The position numbers were made by a program, and so were the translations under genes. Shown here in pieces: positions 34,431-46,690 of a stretch of 64,000 bases of DNA; position 1 is the stretch's first letter; every line of letters starts with the position of its first letter. Source of the DNA: Prorocentrum cordatum (lineage: Eukaryota > Sar > Dinophyceae > Prorocentrales > Prorocentraceae); contig CAUYUJ010014615.1 in NCBI GenBank assembly GCA_963575745.1, positions 1,280,970-1,344,969 of the forward strand. The letters run 5' to 3'. The notes below the pieces were generated by a model. It was given only the letters and a program-made list of their open reading frames with translations, was not told where the DNA came from and ran no database searches.

Positions 34431-35439
34431 ATCCGCCGGCCCCCTTATGGGGCCACCAGGCTGTAGGGCTAGGGTTTGCTGTGCCCTGCACCAGTTCCAG
34501 CTTCCAGTTTCCACTGTTACAGTTCTGCTTGTTGCTGCTTGCGGTTTCTTGTTGATGGACCGCGCGAGGGGGGGAGCCGAAAAATACCCTGATGAACGTC
34601 TCCTGGGAGGGTTATCAGAATTTCTGAAGGGGGGCGGGGGGGGAAATTCGCGCCCCCGAGGCCATAAACCCGCGTAAATTACTCAATATTCGCGTCCCCG
34701 AAGCCAACACCATCGCGAAGTACACAATAGTCGCGTCCCCGAACCTATAAACCCTCGCAACATACACCATATTCACTTCCCGAAGCCATGAACCATCGTA
34801 AATTACGCGATGCTTGCGTCCCCGAGGCAACAAACGCTTGTAAATCACATGATATTCGCGTCCCCGAAGCCATTAGCCATCGCAAAATATGCAATCGTCG
34901 CGTCTCCGAAGCTATACATCGACGTAAATGACGCAATATTTGCGACCCCGAAGCCATACACCCTCGTAAAGTATGAAATATTCGCGTGTCCGAAGCCACA
35001 CACCATCTTAATTCACATAATACTCGCGTCTCCGAAGCTATAAACCCGCGTAAATTACGCTATAGCTGCGACCCCGAAGCCATACAGCTTCGAAAATTAC
35101 GCGCGATTCGCGTATCCGAATCCATACACCTGATTTTTGTTATACAGTACGCTAAATTCGCGTCTCCGAAACCATAAACCTGCGCAAATGACGTCAACGT
35201 TACGCTACATTCGCGTCCCCGAAGCCATAATCCCTTGCAAATCACGCTGTATTCTCGGCCAAGAAACCATTTACGGAATATTCGCGTCTCCGAAACACTA
35301 AGTTCGACAATATCATCCGAATATCAATTTCTCTTGCCGATGCTGTATCACGGCGGCGCCAAGGCCTCATGATTTCGTTTTCTGCATCGCCATTATCCGA
35401 GAGAAGGGGCTGGCGGCAGGGGGCGAAGCCCTTACGGAT
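34431..35439 (+). mobile_element. Composite element with conserved ends, copy 2 (carries a 41-bp satellite)
   Basis: The left module (ATCCGCCGGCCCCCTTATGG, hairpin, then GTTGATGGACCGCGCGAGGG) and right module (CATGATTTCG...GGGGCGAAGCCCTTACGGAT) match the copies at 24,321 and 56,098. The payload differs completely: from about 34,660 to 35,310 there are about sixteen units of 41-42 bp with consensus CGCGTCCCCGAAGCCATAAA then CC-TCGTAAATTACGCAATATT. Confidence 0.7.
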
Positions 35440-37587
35440 ATCAGAGTCGGTATCCCGTGCTCGACTTTTGCGCTGCGCCTGTTTTGAACCTGTGCTGGTT
35501 GCCGCGGTTCAAGATGTAACGTGATCCACTCATCGATGGCTTTGTGCCTGCGGGAGTCGCACCATTTCTTGCTCCACACATAGTGGCTTGCACGCTGTTC
35601 AACCAATGACTTCTGTTATCTCCCCGTTTCTTGGACCGCTGTCCGATCGCGATCGGGGCACCACGCGCGGTCGATTTTCCCGTGGCCCACTCAGCACGGA
35701 CAGGTCCACCAAGCATGGGCGAGTGCTGGACACGAGCGAGCTTGAGCGGCGCATGCGAAAATACTTACGCGTGCAGCCCCAGCGACTCAATGGCGTTCGC
35801 AGGCCACCAAACTGCAAACAACGTAGAACAAAAAACGCGCACGCGCAATATCACGCTGTCATCTTCCGCGCCCATTCGCGGGCAATCGGTTCCATGTGTG
35901 CGCGCGTCGAACACATGACAGTCAGTGAGCCAAAAACCGTGCCTAGACTGCACATCGGTTGCAGATCACGTGCGCGAGCGTGTTTTCAGCATTACGCCAA
36001 CGTCAGGGGTGGTGAAGATAATTCATTCGCGCCCAGCCCCGCCTAGGCGCCCGCATGGTGGACGACCCGGGAGAGCAACAGCAACACGGGGCAGAGGAGG
36101 AAACGACACCCGGAGACCAGGACGAGCTTGGAGCGGGGGGGGAAAGAGAGCGAGCGACAGGGGACGACACCCGAGAGGAGGGGAGGGGGGCGAAGCCCGG
36201 GCGACCGCCTGAGGGACGAGCAGGAGGAACAGCAGGCAGAGGAACGACGCAGGACGGCAGAAGAGGGGACGACGACGACACCACCAACAGGGCAGACTGA
36301 CGGGGGACCTGGGGCCAAAATCGAACTCTTGAAATTCATCCACTAAGCTAGGTGATTAGAATTCCACCCCAAGGCGCCTGGTTGCTTTGGACATGAATTT
36401 GAGCAGTGCCTCAAGACTTTCTCTTTCCACGCTTCGCGATTGAACATGCCCTGTCCAAGCGTTTGTCGGGCGGCCTCTTCTTGGTTCAGGGCCCCGCCGT
36501 GCACGCGCGTTGCAATTGTCAAAACACGCGTGCATTACCGATGACCGCTATAATATGGGACGCCCTCTGCGGCGTGCCCCGAGATCGAGGAGATGCGAAT
36601 TCCAGCTCTGCAAAACTTTCTGGCGAAGCAGCGACTCGTCGGGCATGGCGACCTGCTCTCAATGGTACAACATTGTTTGGCAAACGCCCGCTGGCTCAAA
36701 CATTTTGTGGTTTGCTTTGCCTTGCACGTCTACGTTACTAAAATGTGGAATCATGGAATGTGCAATGTTAGAAATCTGGCGTGCACACTGTGCTTGAGAG
36801 GCGTCGATATTGACTCGGTCTGCCGTGTGCAGACAAAGTGTTTCGATGTTGCACGTAAGTTTAGATACGACGCAGGCGTTCAACAAGTTGACCTGTTCTG
36901 GCCCTGTTTATGTTGACATGCCTCCAAGCGTCTTGCAGCGAATCTAAAGCTGGCACCGCCATCTTAAATTCTGTTCAGCAGAAGAACAGCAGAGGAGCTC
37001 CACCGAAGCCCCAGTGGCAAAGCTTGCATGCGTCCCCCCATCCAGTACAGCGTTTCGTTGCGCATTGGGAGCTCCACCGAGACCCCAACGGCAACGCTCG
37101 CGTGCGTCTCCCCTGCCCAGTACAGCGTTTCGTGGCCCGTAGTGACATCCACCGAGGACGTCGCCCACAACTGCGGTATTCACAACTGTATATGATTGGG
37201 TCCTTCGTCAAGCTATGTTTGTTGGGGGCGGGGCGGTAGCGGCCTCGCGCGGGGCGACGCGGCGGAGTAAGCGTAAACTCAGTGCGCGCGGCGCGCGGCG
37301 ACCAGGCCCTCAAGCATCGCTTAGTCCTCAGGATGTGGCCTCACCGTCATCAACCATCCTGGCGTGGATGGCATGGCAGTGACACGCCACATCGTGGGCT
37401 GAGCCTGCACACACACACTCCCACACACACACACACACACACACACCGTGCGAATAACAAAACACTATGATGTGAAACAAACGGGTCCTGAGAGAAACGT
37501 GTCCTGGGCCCAGGGCTCTCTTTATTCAAAGACCAAATCTTCATGTTGAATAACTGTTTGGCGGTCCTGCGGGCCCTCGGACCGTTT
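35440..37587. other. No gene supported; includes a two-copy tandem repeat and a (CA)n tract
   Basis: Around 36,998-37,145 a unit of about 74 bp (GCTCCACCGA, ACCCCAACGGCAA, CAGTACAGCGTTTCGT) occurs twice. A (CA)n tract lies at 37,405-37,446. The 35.4-36.3 kb part is GC-rich with frames open on both strands; none has family resemblance. Confidence 0.45.
36300..36372 (-). ncRNA. tRNA-like sequence with pol III A- and B-box matches (degenerate)
   Basis: Read on the minus strand, TAGCTTAGTGG fits the A-box consensus. About 14 bases later GAGTTCGATTTTGG resembles a B-box. The spacing is too short for a normal tRNA and I cannot fold a complete cloverleaf, so this is more likely a tRNA-derived fragment such as a SINE head than a functional tRNA. 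Confidence 0.25.
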
Positions 37588-38090
37588 ATGTCAGAATGAG
37601 GGGGCCGAACAATCTCACACTGTCCCTGGGTACAGGTCTGAAGAGGGCTTCAACGGTGCCGGTTTTGGCCATTGTACTTCTGAGTAATAATCCCACCAGC
37701 CCTTTAGGGCGTAGGTGGTATAGCGTGTCTTGCCTTCTATCCCTTCGGGGAGGGGCTTATCACGGCTTATCCCTGTTCCCTATTAATATACGCCCCCTTC
37801 CCCAGCCGGCCGGCGGCCAACCCGGAACCATGCCAACCCCATGAGGGCCACCCCCCACCATTCCTGTCAGAAAACAATACGAAACGCACTCTGCCTCCAT
37901 TTTTGGAGCATACGCCGCCGCCCCGCGACCATTTTGTATTGGAATTTTACAAAGACGGCTGGGGTGCCAACAGATCCCACCTGCCGTCTGGGCACAGGTG
38001 GTCGACCGACCGGTTTGACACATCAGTGACTGCTGCCTTTTCGCCTTGCCGTTTCCGATGGGATTTCGAAACCTCCACACGACTCCAAAA
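37588..38090 (+). repeat. Copy of the large-element end motif, plus two hairpin modules
   Basis: GTCAGAATGAGGGGGCCGAA with TGTCCCTGGGTAC at 37,588-37,640 matches both outer ends of the 39.46-54.71 kb element. Downstream, CCCACCAGCCCTTTAGGGCG plus TAGGTGG (about 37,693) and CCCACCTGCCGTCTGGGCAC plus AGGTGG (about 37,976) are hairpins of one type. A third copy is at about 56,335. A GGGATAG/CCCTTCGGGGAGGGG hairpin follows the first. Confidence 0.6.
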
Positions 38091-38329
38091 TTGACCAAGG
38101 AGGCTCAAAGCCGAGCCCAAGAGCCCTTATTGGTTCCCAGTGGCTGGGGAACCTGGCGCGGCTGGAGCACGTGGAACACTGGGCGCACGTGGAGCACCCG
38201 CCGCACCTGGCGCGACTGGTACGCTTGGGCCTCCAGCATCTGGAACCCGAGGCGTCTGCAGCGTTCTTACGCGATATGCTGACTCCCGGGTGTTACGTAT
38301 GTGTTGGGAGGGTGGGTGGGAGTGAGCAA

Positions 38330-38645
38330 AACGGCTTAAGGGCGGGTGGGAAGCTTGACCCTTCCCCCTACCCCAAGACGTCTGCAAGTGGCCAAGGAGC
38401 TCCCCGAGGAGGCCCGAAAGAGGCCAAAATCCTTCCCAAAAGCATGGGAGATCAATGTGTTTTGCTTTCTTGTCATTTCGCTTCAGATCGCCTTCCGAGG
38501 CCTCAAGAGGGCTCCAAGAGGTCCCAAGAGGTCCCCAAGAGGGGCCCAAGAGAGCCCCCCACGAGCGCCCAAGAGCGCACCAACAGCGCCCCAAGAGGGG
38601 GCCCGAGAGGGGATTTCCACCCTGTGCTCCTGATATGCATCCCCT
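38330..38645 (+). repeat. CCAAGAG-family array
   Basis: Degenerate units such as CCCAAGAGGTCCCCAAGAGG and GCCCAAGAGCG, as at 16,810, 43,500, 56,580 and 62,050. Confidence 0.75.
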
Positions 38646-38717
38646 GGGGATAGACATAATTCGGGGTCCGGGGGGGGGGGGGGTAATGAACGTTTTCTAA
38701 GAGATCGCAGCAGAATT

Positions 38718-39440
38718 ATGAAGATGATGAAGATGAAGATGAAGATGCTGATGGTGATGATGATGACGATGACGATGATGATGTTGCTGATGATGATGAT
38801 GATGATGATGATGATGCTGATGATGCGGACGAATACGATGATGAAATCCAAAGGATTCCTTTTGAAATCCATCGGATTCCTTGGGAAGTCCATGGGGTTC
38901 CTTTAGGATAGGGAATGCGCAAGATACCTTAGGAAACGCATCGGATTCTTCAGGATACCCATCCCTTGTCTTAGGACATCCATCGGATACCTTGGGAATG
39001 CCATCGGAATCCTCAGGAAAGCTGAGGGATTCCTTCGGACATGCATCAGATTCCTAGAGAAATCCATAGGATTCCTGGGGGAATCCATCGGATTCCATAA
39101 GACACCCACACGAGGAGGAGGGGGAGGAGCAGGAGGAGGAGGAGAGCAGCAGGAGGACGAAAAACCTAAGGACCAGCTCTCCAACAAAAACTTCGGTTCG
39201 GGACCTTAGGCTTTTAATGTGAATTCAGAGGCGCAAGTGTAGGAGTCCATGGCGGCTCCTTTGCGGTGGTACAACGCACACGGCATAAACCAGTTCGGGG
39301 CGGGAGCGCAAGAAGGAGGACGAGAATCCCTCAGGAAATCCTTAGGACGCCTTAGGACATTCATAAGGACCCTCATGTAATCATAAAGAATTCCTACGTC
39401 ATCTACAGGAATCCTTACGGAACCCATGGGAATCCTTAGG
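38718..39440. repeat. (GAT)n tract followed by a 25-27-bp GGATTCC minisatellite
   Basis: (GAT/GAC)n occupies 38,718-38,835. From 38,850 to 39,090, and again at 39,320-39,440, units like CATCGGATTCCTTGGGAA alternate with AGGAAATCCATCGG; they are internally inverted-repeat-like (GGATTCC/GGAATCC). Confidence 0.8.
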
Positions 39441-39544
39441 AACCCTTGCTGATCAACATAAAATGGTCAGAGTGAGGGGGCCGAACGGTCATTTATTGTC
39501 CCTGGGTGCGTGGCTGAAGTGAGATTTCGCGGTGCGGATTCGTG

Positions 39545-41540
39545 TTGTTGTTGTTGTTTGTTGAACATTATTAATTCTAAAGAATAATTATTGTTGGGAC
39601 CCCTGGTGCACGGCCCCCCTGCGCCGCCTAGGCCGCAGCTACATTTTCATCATTTTCGTGAGGAAGCCTCAGGTAATTCGATGTGATCAAGATCCGGTTG
39701 TTTTGTTCCCCCCCGCTTTCCCTTGCAAAAAACACTATAAAATGACATTTCTTGTTCTAATATAATCAAATTTCAAGAATCCCTTGCAAAAAATAAGGTA
39801 AAGTGGACATTCGCGCGCGCAAGACGAAATCCTTCCAAAAGCTTAGTGTTCGGAGCGATTTTAACATAAAAACATCAAAAAACCAATGGTTTTTCAACAA
39901 AAAAATGTCAAAATCTCATCCCGCGCGCTCTTGCGGATTCGTAGGAAACCCAACACTTTTTAAACATTTCTGTCAAACGGGCTTTTGCGAGCAACTTTTT
40001 CGAACTTCTGCGACAACGGTTGCGCACCTGCCAGGGCCATCATCCCTGTCAAATAATACCATGCGGGACACATTCGTTTTTTCTTCGCGCGCGCACGCCG
40101 AAATCTCCAAAAACCATTGGGTTCTTAAGAATTTTAGCACCGCGCATCATAAAATCACACGAATCGCACCGTAGGTCCTCGAAAAACAGCTGCACGACTT
40201 TTCAAAATTTCCACCCGCGCGCGCTGTCCGAATCTGTATTATGTATTGTATGGCACAATTGCACCATGCTGGGCACATGCGCGCCCCGAATAAGTGACCA
40301 AGTTCTGTGGGTGTGTACCCCACGCCAGTGTAGTAGCCACGGTCGTCCGCACGCCACGAAGTGAAGTGTCCCAACGTCATAGGGCGGGAAGCTGGGTTTG
40401 GGTGGTCGCGAAGAGTCGTTTGGATATTTGGTAGAGCTTGTAATGCCCCCCCACGAAGTGGGGGTATTGCCTGGTGTCGTATGAAAACCCTGGCACTGGG
40501 GAGAACACCACGCGTTCGGGTAAAATGATTGTTGTTGTTGTTGTTTGTGTTGTTGTTGTTGCTGTTGCTGCTGCTGTTGTTGTTGCTGTTGCTGCTGCTG
40601 CTGTTGCTGTTGTTGTTGTTGTTGTTGTTGTTGAACATTATTACTTCTAAAGAATAATTATTGTTGGGGCCCCTGGTGCACGACCCCCCCGCCGCGCCTA
40701 GGCCGCAGCCTCATTTTCATCATTTTCGTGAGGAAGTCTCAGGCAAAACGGGGGTCCGGATCCGGTTGTGTTGTTACGATCGGTTTTCCCTTGCAAAAAA
40801 TAAGCTAAAGTGGACATTTCTTGTTCTAACATAACCAAATTTCAAGAATCCCTTGCAAAAAATAAGGTAAAGTGGACATTCGCGCGCGCAAGACGAAATC
40901 CTTCCAAAACCTTAGTTTTCGTAGCGATTTTAACATAAAAACATAAAAAACCAATGGTTTTTCAAAAAAAATGTCAAAATCTCATCCCGCGCGCTCTTGC
41001 GGATTCGTAGGAAACCCAACACTTTTTAAACATTTCTGTCAAACGGGCTTTTGCGAGCAACTTTTTCACGAACTTCTCCAACAACGGTTGCGCACCTGCC
41101 AGGGCCATCATCCCTGTCAAATAATACCATGCGGGACACATTCGTTTTTTCTTCGCGCGCGCACGCCGAAATCTTCAAAAACCATTGGGTTTCTTAGGAA
41201 TTTTAGCACCGCGCAACATAAAATCATACGAATCGCACCGTAGGTCCACCAAAAACCAGTACAGGTGTCCAGTGTTGGAACAGGGGGAAAAGTCGTATAC
41301 TAAGCTAGCGTCCAGAAAATGTTACCACAACAAGTCACTGTACCCATGCGCCAGTGTAGTAGCCACGGTCGTCCGCAGGCCACGAAGTGAAGTGTCCGAA
41401 CGTCATAGGGCGGGAAGCTGGGTGTGGGTGGTGGCGAAGAGTCGTTTGGAAATGTGGTAGAGCTTGAACCGGCCCCCCCACAAAGTGGGGGTATTGGCGG
41501 GCGTCGTATGAAAACCCTGGCACTGGTGAGAACGGAGTGT
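39545..41540 (-). repeat. Two reverse-oriented copies of the CAA-linked repeat (0.9-1.0 kb form)
   Basis: Reverse complements of the units at 21,360 and 22,160, again arranged as a tandem pair with GTT tracts at about 39,542-39,565, 40,528-40,633 and 41,548-41,592. They carry an additional stretch of about 150-230 bp (with CCATTGGGTTCTTAAGAA/CCATTGGGTTTCTTAGG and GCACCGCGCA) that is absent from the forward copies. Confidence 0.85.
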
Positions 41541-41555
41541 CCCCACGTGTTAGTA

Positions 41556-41595
<40 letters not shown>

Positions 41596-41599
41596 GTGT

Positions 41600-42325
41600 C
41601 GTCGTCCCACCCGCAACCCGCCCCGCGACCCACCCGCGACCCACCCCGCGACCCACCCGCGACCCACCCGCGACCCACCCGCGACCCACCCGCGACCCAC
41701 CCCGCGACCCACCCCGCGACCCACCCCGCGACCCACCCTGCGACCCACCCTGCGACCCACCCGCGACCCACCCGCGACCCACCCCGCGACCCACCCCGCG
41801 GCCCACCCCGCGACCCACCCGCGACCCACCCGCGACCCACCCCGCGACCCGCCCGCGGCCCACCCCGCGACCCACCCCGCGACCCGCCCGCGACCCACCC
41901 GCGACCCACCCGCGACCCACCCGCGACTCACCCCGCGACCCACCCGCGACCCACCTTCGACCCAAACCACGTTCAAGGTACAAACTAACATTTTCGGCGC
42001 CTGCGGCGGGCTGTTTTTGCACTCCTTCCAGGTGGAGAGCCCGCGACCCACCCCGCGATCAACTCGCGACCAACCCGCGACCCAAACCACGTTCAGGGTA
42101 CAAACCACATTTTTCGGTGCCTGCGGCGGGCATCTTTTGAATCGTTCTAGGTGGAAGGACCGCGGCCGACCCGCGACCACGTTCAGGGTACAAACCAATT
42201 TTTTCGGCGCCTGCGGCGAGCATCTTTTGCATTTGTTCCCGGTGGAGAACCCGCGGCCCACCCGCGACCCAAACCACGTTCAGTGTACAAACCAATGTTT
42301 TCGGCGCCTGCGGCGGGCTGCTTTC
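41600..42325 (+). repeat. ACCCACCCGCG minisatellite with four conserved interspersed units (left arm)
   Basis: Dozens of 10-12-bp units CCCGCGACCCAC, followed by four longer units that contain CACGTTCAGGGTACAAACCA and TTTCGGCGCCTGCGGCGGGC. Arg/Pro/Thr- and Gly/Arg-rich frames on both strands are artefacts. Confidence 0.95.
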
Positions 42326-42329
42326 GCAG

Positions 42330-43180
42330 GAGGACGAGGAGGGGGAGGAGGAGGAGGAGGAGGAGGAGGAGGAGGAGGAGGAGGCAGGAGGAGGAGGAGG
42401 AGGAGGAGCAGCAGCAGAGGAGGAGGAGGAGGAGGAGGGGAGGGGACGACGACGATGACGTCGACGACGACGACGATGACGACGAAAAGGAGGAGGGTGG
42501 AGGATCGGGAGGGGGGGAAGAGGAGGAGGACGACGAGGAGGAACATGACGAAAATGGGAGGACGATGATGGGAGGACGAGGGGGGGAGAGGGAGGACGAG
42601 GAAGAAGCGGAGGGGGAGGAGGAGGACGAGGTGGAGGGGAAGGACGACGATGAGAACGAGGACGACGACGACGACGACGAAAAAGAGGAGGGTGGAGGAT
42701 CGGGAGGGGGGGGAGGACGACGAGGAGGAACATGACGACAATGGGAGGACGATGATGGAAGGACGAGGGGGGGAGAGGGAGGACGAGGAAGAAGCGGAGG
42801 AGGAGGAGGAGGACGAGGTGGAGGAGGAGGACGACGATGACGATGAGAACGAGGACGAGGACGAGGAAGAGGAGGAGGAAGGAGGAGAGGAGGAGGACGA
42901 GGAGGAGGAGGAGGAGGAGGAGGAGGAGGAGGAAGAGGAGGAGGAGAAGGACAAGCTAGGTGCGCTCGCGTCATATATGACGTCCTACCCCTCCCTCCCA
43001 CCCCTTACCATGGCGCTGATGATCTCTATCCGCGGACGCGTGTCGTAGCGGACCTGTGGCTCCACGCGTGCGTGCGTAGTGGGTGGTGGTGCACGTGCGT
43101 GCGTGCGTGCGTGTGTGCGTGGTTGTTGTGATGGTGGTGGTGGTGGTGGTGGTGGTGGTGGTGGTGGTGGTGAAGGAGGA
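42330..43180. repeat. GGA/GAC trinucleotide tracts and GGT tract (left arm)
   Basis: (GGA)n, (GAC)n and mixed GAGGAC repeats to about 42,955, then unique sequence and a (GGT)n run at 43,134-43,172. Within it, a segment of about 200 bp from 42,480 is repeated near 42,670 (GAGGGTGGAGGATCGGGAGG). Confidence 0.9.
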
Positions 43181-43310
43181 GGAGGAGGAGGAGGAGAGCG
43201 CCATCGACAAGGAAGGTGGGGGCCACGAGGTCCGCCGGCTTGACGACGCCCGCGTCGCCCGCGCCCGCCCCCTCACTCTTATCCGCAAATGCGGGGTGCT
43301 ATATAGCAAC

Positions 43311-44685
43311 TTCGATTCGCAACTTTCCCCCGCGATAATGAAGTTCGGACTTGCCGCCCCCCTTCCCCGACCAACGCCTCATTGGCCACGGTCTTAAACT
43401 CTCAAGAGTTAAGGGGGGTAGTTACTATCAGGGGCAATCGGTTAGGCACTAGAATGTCGGCAATAATTGAGGACCCCCCTTGTTTGATCGATGTCTTCCA
43501 ATATTGCCCGCAAGGCGCCCCCAAGGCACCCCAGAACGCCCCAAAAGGGCCCCAAGAGGCGCCCAAACGGCGCCAAGAGGTGCCCAAACCGCCACCGAGA
43601 GGCTCCCGATAGCCCCCCCCCTGAGGCTTCAAGAGCGTCCCCGAAGCACCCAATACGCCCCCCAGACTTCCCAAGATGCTTCAAAAGAGCTCCCCGCAGC
43701 CATCCGAGAAGGTTCTTATGCTCGTCCATTCTCCTCCTCCTCTTTCCCCCTCTCCTCCTCCTCCTCCGTTCCTCCTCCTCCCCTTGCGTTTCCTCCCACC
43801 CCTCCTCCTTCTCCTCCTCCTTATCCGCCTGCTCCTCCTCCTCCCTCCTCCTTCTTCTCCCTCCCCCACCTCGGACGGCTTGCCCCGCCCTGTGTTCTTC
43901 TGCATGCCCCCCCGCTTCCCTGATCAACTCAACTCCCATGGACGTCGTTTCTGGATGGGTTGGCGGGGGTGCGTTTCTTGATCGCGAGCGATGCAAGCAG
44001 CTGCGCGCCGTCAAGGTAGTCAGACGACAGGCCAACATAACAGGATAGGCGGAAAAGGGCAACGACGGTGGCGAGAACTACGCGGCGGAGGAGAAATTTA
44101 ACGAAAGCACACAAATGGCGAGGCGACGAAGAGCAAGAGGGCGAAAGAGGAAGGAACAGCGAAAAACGATGGCACACAGGAAGCAGGCGAGGTGAGAGGC
44201 GAAAAGAAACACGACGGAGAAGGACAAGCGCGCCGCAGCTCAGGCTCAGGCTACGCCGAGGACGCAGCTCCTCGCCGAGGAGCTGGGACCTGTCGTAGAG
44301 CGACACGTCAGCCGAGTCGCACTTGGGGGGGGGGGGGGCCCCCGAAGAGGCCACTGAGGCAGGCCATAAGCGCAAGCGCCGTCCAATCCAGCAGGCCATC
44401 TCCAGGGCCATGCGATCAATCCGCATGGCTGACTCCGTCCAGGAGCCACCAAGGGCAGGGGCGCACCACAAGGGCGACGGGGAGACAGGGCCGAATGGGT
44501 AGCCCAGTGACGACAGTGACGTACCAGACCAGCGGGAGGGGACGGTAGTCTGCCTGCCGCGCGCGAGACCCAGGGCGGGGGGCCGCCGCCTGAAGCCAAC
44601 AGCACAATGGGGGTCAGCGCGGCCACGCCAGGAACCAGCACCTGCGGGGGGGGGGGGGGGGGCGCGTCGCCTGGGGCCGGCGTGT
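43311..44685. other. Inner left flank: CCAAGAG array, CTC tract, no gene called
   Basis: 43,480-43,720 is a CCAAGAG-family array introduced by TTGTTTGATCGATGTCTTCC and closed, after a (CTC)n tract (43,728-43,870), by GGACGTCGTTTCTGGATGGG. The same end occurs at about 56,852-56,880. Beyond 44,060 there are purine-rich frames but no convincing gene. Confidence 0.5.
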
Positions 44686-44689
44686 GCTC

Positions 44690-45920
44690 TGGGAGGGCGC
44701 AGCTGACAGCCGCAGAAAGATTGGGAAAGGGTGCGCCTGAGACAAATTGCTGCGCTGGCATTGGGCAGCCTGGGTCGCCCCGCTGCCCAGTGCGAATGCA
44801 AACGTCAGCCGCGGGATGGAGGGGGGTCACCCCACCTGCGGTGCCAGTTCGCTGGTAGGGTGGGCGCAAAAAGCTTGGAGTTGCTCTGATAGCGTGCAGC
44901 TGACAGCCGCAGGAAGATTGAGTAGGGTTCGCCTGAGACATTGCGGCGCTGGCATTGGGCGAATCCAAACGTCGCCGCGGGCCGGATTGGGGGCGGCTCC
45001 GCATGCAGTGCGCGGCGCCGAGTCTCTAGTGAGGTGGAACAGACAGACAGGGAGGCAGGCGGGGGGCAGCCGCGGGCTGCCCGCGACCAAGGGCAGGGAG
45101 GGTGGGGATCACATCTCCAGATTAGCCTGCCGATGTAAGTCGACTGCTCTCCAAGGGGCGCGCCTCCCGCCGCAGCCCGCGCGCAGGCCTGCGAACTGCG
45201 AAGCGATGTCCACGGATGACCACCTTACCTGGTGCTGCAGCCTTCCGCGGAAGCTTGACCGTAGCTGTGGCCATATCTGGGGCCTCAATAGAGCGCACCC
45301 GCTCTGTTGTCTTGCAGCGTCGACGTGTGTTCAAAGGGTACTAAATCGTTCCACGTGGCGCTCTGCCTCCCCCTTGTTGAATCCTCTGGACAAAAATCGG
45401 ACACTGCCCGCTCATCGCATGCCGCGCAGGCGCTTAGGACATGGAAAGAAGCACACCCGGTGAACCACAACAACTGGGCGGAAAAAAAAGGCAGGCGCAA
45501 CAAGAAGCGGTGGGGAAACGGAAGAAACGCCAGGGGCAGAAGGCGGGCGCGGAAGCCCGTGGACGGCCAAGAGCGAAGGGGCCTGGTGACTGGTGCTCTG
45601 GTATAGTGCACCTAATAGCTGCCGGAAAGGGGAACAACGGTTTCGCCTGAGACAAGACTGGGCCAATCCTTTGGTGGGGTGTAGCTGACAGCCGCAGTAA
45701 GAATGGCATTGCTCTCGTAGGGTGCAGCTGACAGCCGCGGAAAAATGAGTGGGGTCCACATGAGACACTTGCAGCGCTGACATTGGGGACAGTCACCACG
45801 TTGCTCAGTTCGAATATGACCGTCAGCGACAGGACGGAGGGAGGTCACTCCGCCTGCAGCGCTTGGCCTCTGGTAGGGTGCAGCTGACAGCCGCAGAACG
45901 ATTGAGGTGGAACCCGCCTG
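44690..45920. repeat. Dispersed tandem repeat marked by GCAGCTGACAGCCGCAG
   Basis: The 17-mer, or close variants, occurs near 44,698, 44,889, 45,675, 45,724 and 45,880. It is usually followed by AAGATTGAG and CGCCTGAGACA and then by GCGCTGGCATTGGG. Spacing is 50-200 bp. Cys-Gly-Cys-Gln-Leu phrases in minus-strand frames come from this repeat. Confidence 0.75.
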
Positions 45921-46690
45921 AGACACGTTGCAGCACTGGCATGGGACAGCAGACTTCAGCGACGCCCCCGCTGTGTTCAGGATCGGAGGCGGGCCCCTGA
46001 TGTGCCCGAACCAGTGCGACACCCGAGTCTCCAATAGCATGGTCCGAGCATGGCCAGAGTGCCCATGATCGCGGAGAGAAAGGGGCCGCGTGCCAACGAA
46101 TCGCGGGCTGACTGGTGGGGGTCCGAAACCCCTACAATCGTATGCAATGGTACAGCCTGAGACCGTCCAGTGTGCAGCGGATCCTCCGCAAGGCACTGCG
46201 AGCCGCGCCCAGCGGGTCGTGCTTGACTTCGTCTCGTGAACCATCGCAGCGGTGCCGGCGCCGCTCGGTAGGCTGACCGGGAGACACTTAAGTGCGAGTG
46301 CGACGACGACCCCGCCCCACCGTCACCGGCGATAGAGCCGGGAAGGGCATGAGGATAAGGCAGTGAGAGCGAGGAGCTGCAAAGAGAAGCCGCGATGGAG
46401 CTAGCAGCAATGAGGGCCGCGGACGGGCCTGGCCCCTGGACGCCGAAGGCGTGCCAGGGGGGCGGCAGCCATCCAAGGGGGGCGCGCCGCAAGGGGTGCC
46501 CCGGGGGGTGCCTAGAGCCCGGGGCGAGTCATGGGCCCCAGCCGGGCCCGTCCGAAGCGGCATGAGCACGTCCGTCGAGAACGTGCGATGGCAGGCGGGC
46601 CCGCCGCCGGGTAGCAAGGGCCCGCCCAGTCGCATCGGCGTCGAGGGCGGCTGGGCCTAGAAGAACGCTCCATCTGGAGGACCAACCGGG

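Noticed and set aside
41424-42735. Arg/Pro-rich and Gly/Arg-rich proteins of 200-340 residues
   Set aside because: They come from the ACCCACCCGCG minisatellite and GGA/GAC tracts; equally long frames exist on the other strand.
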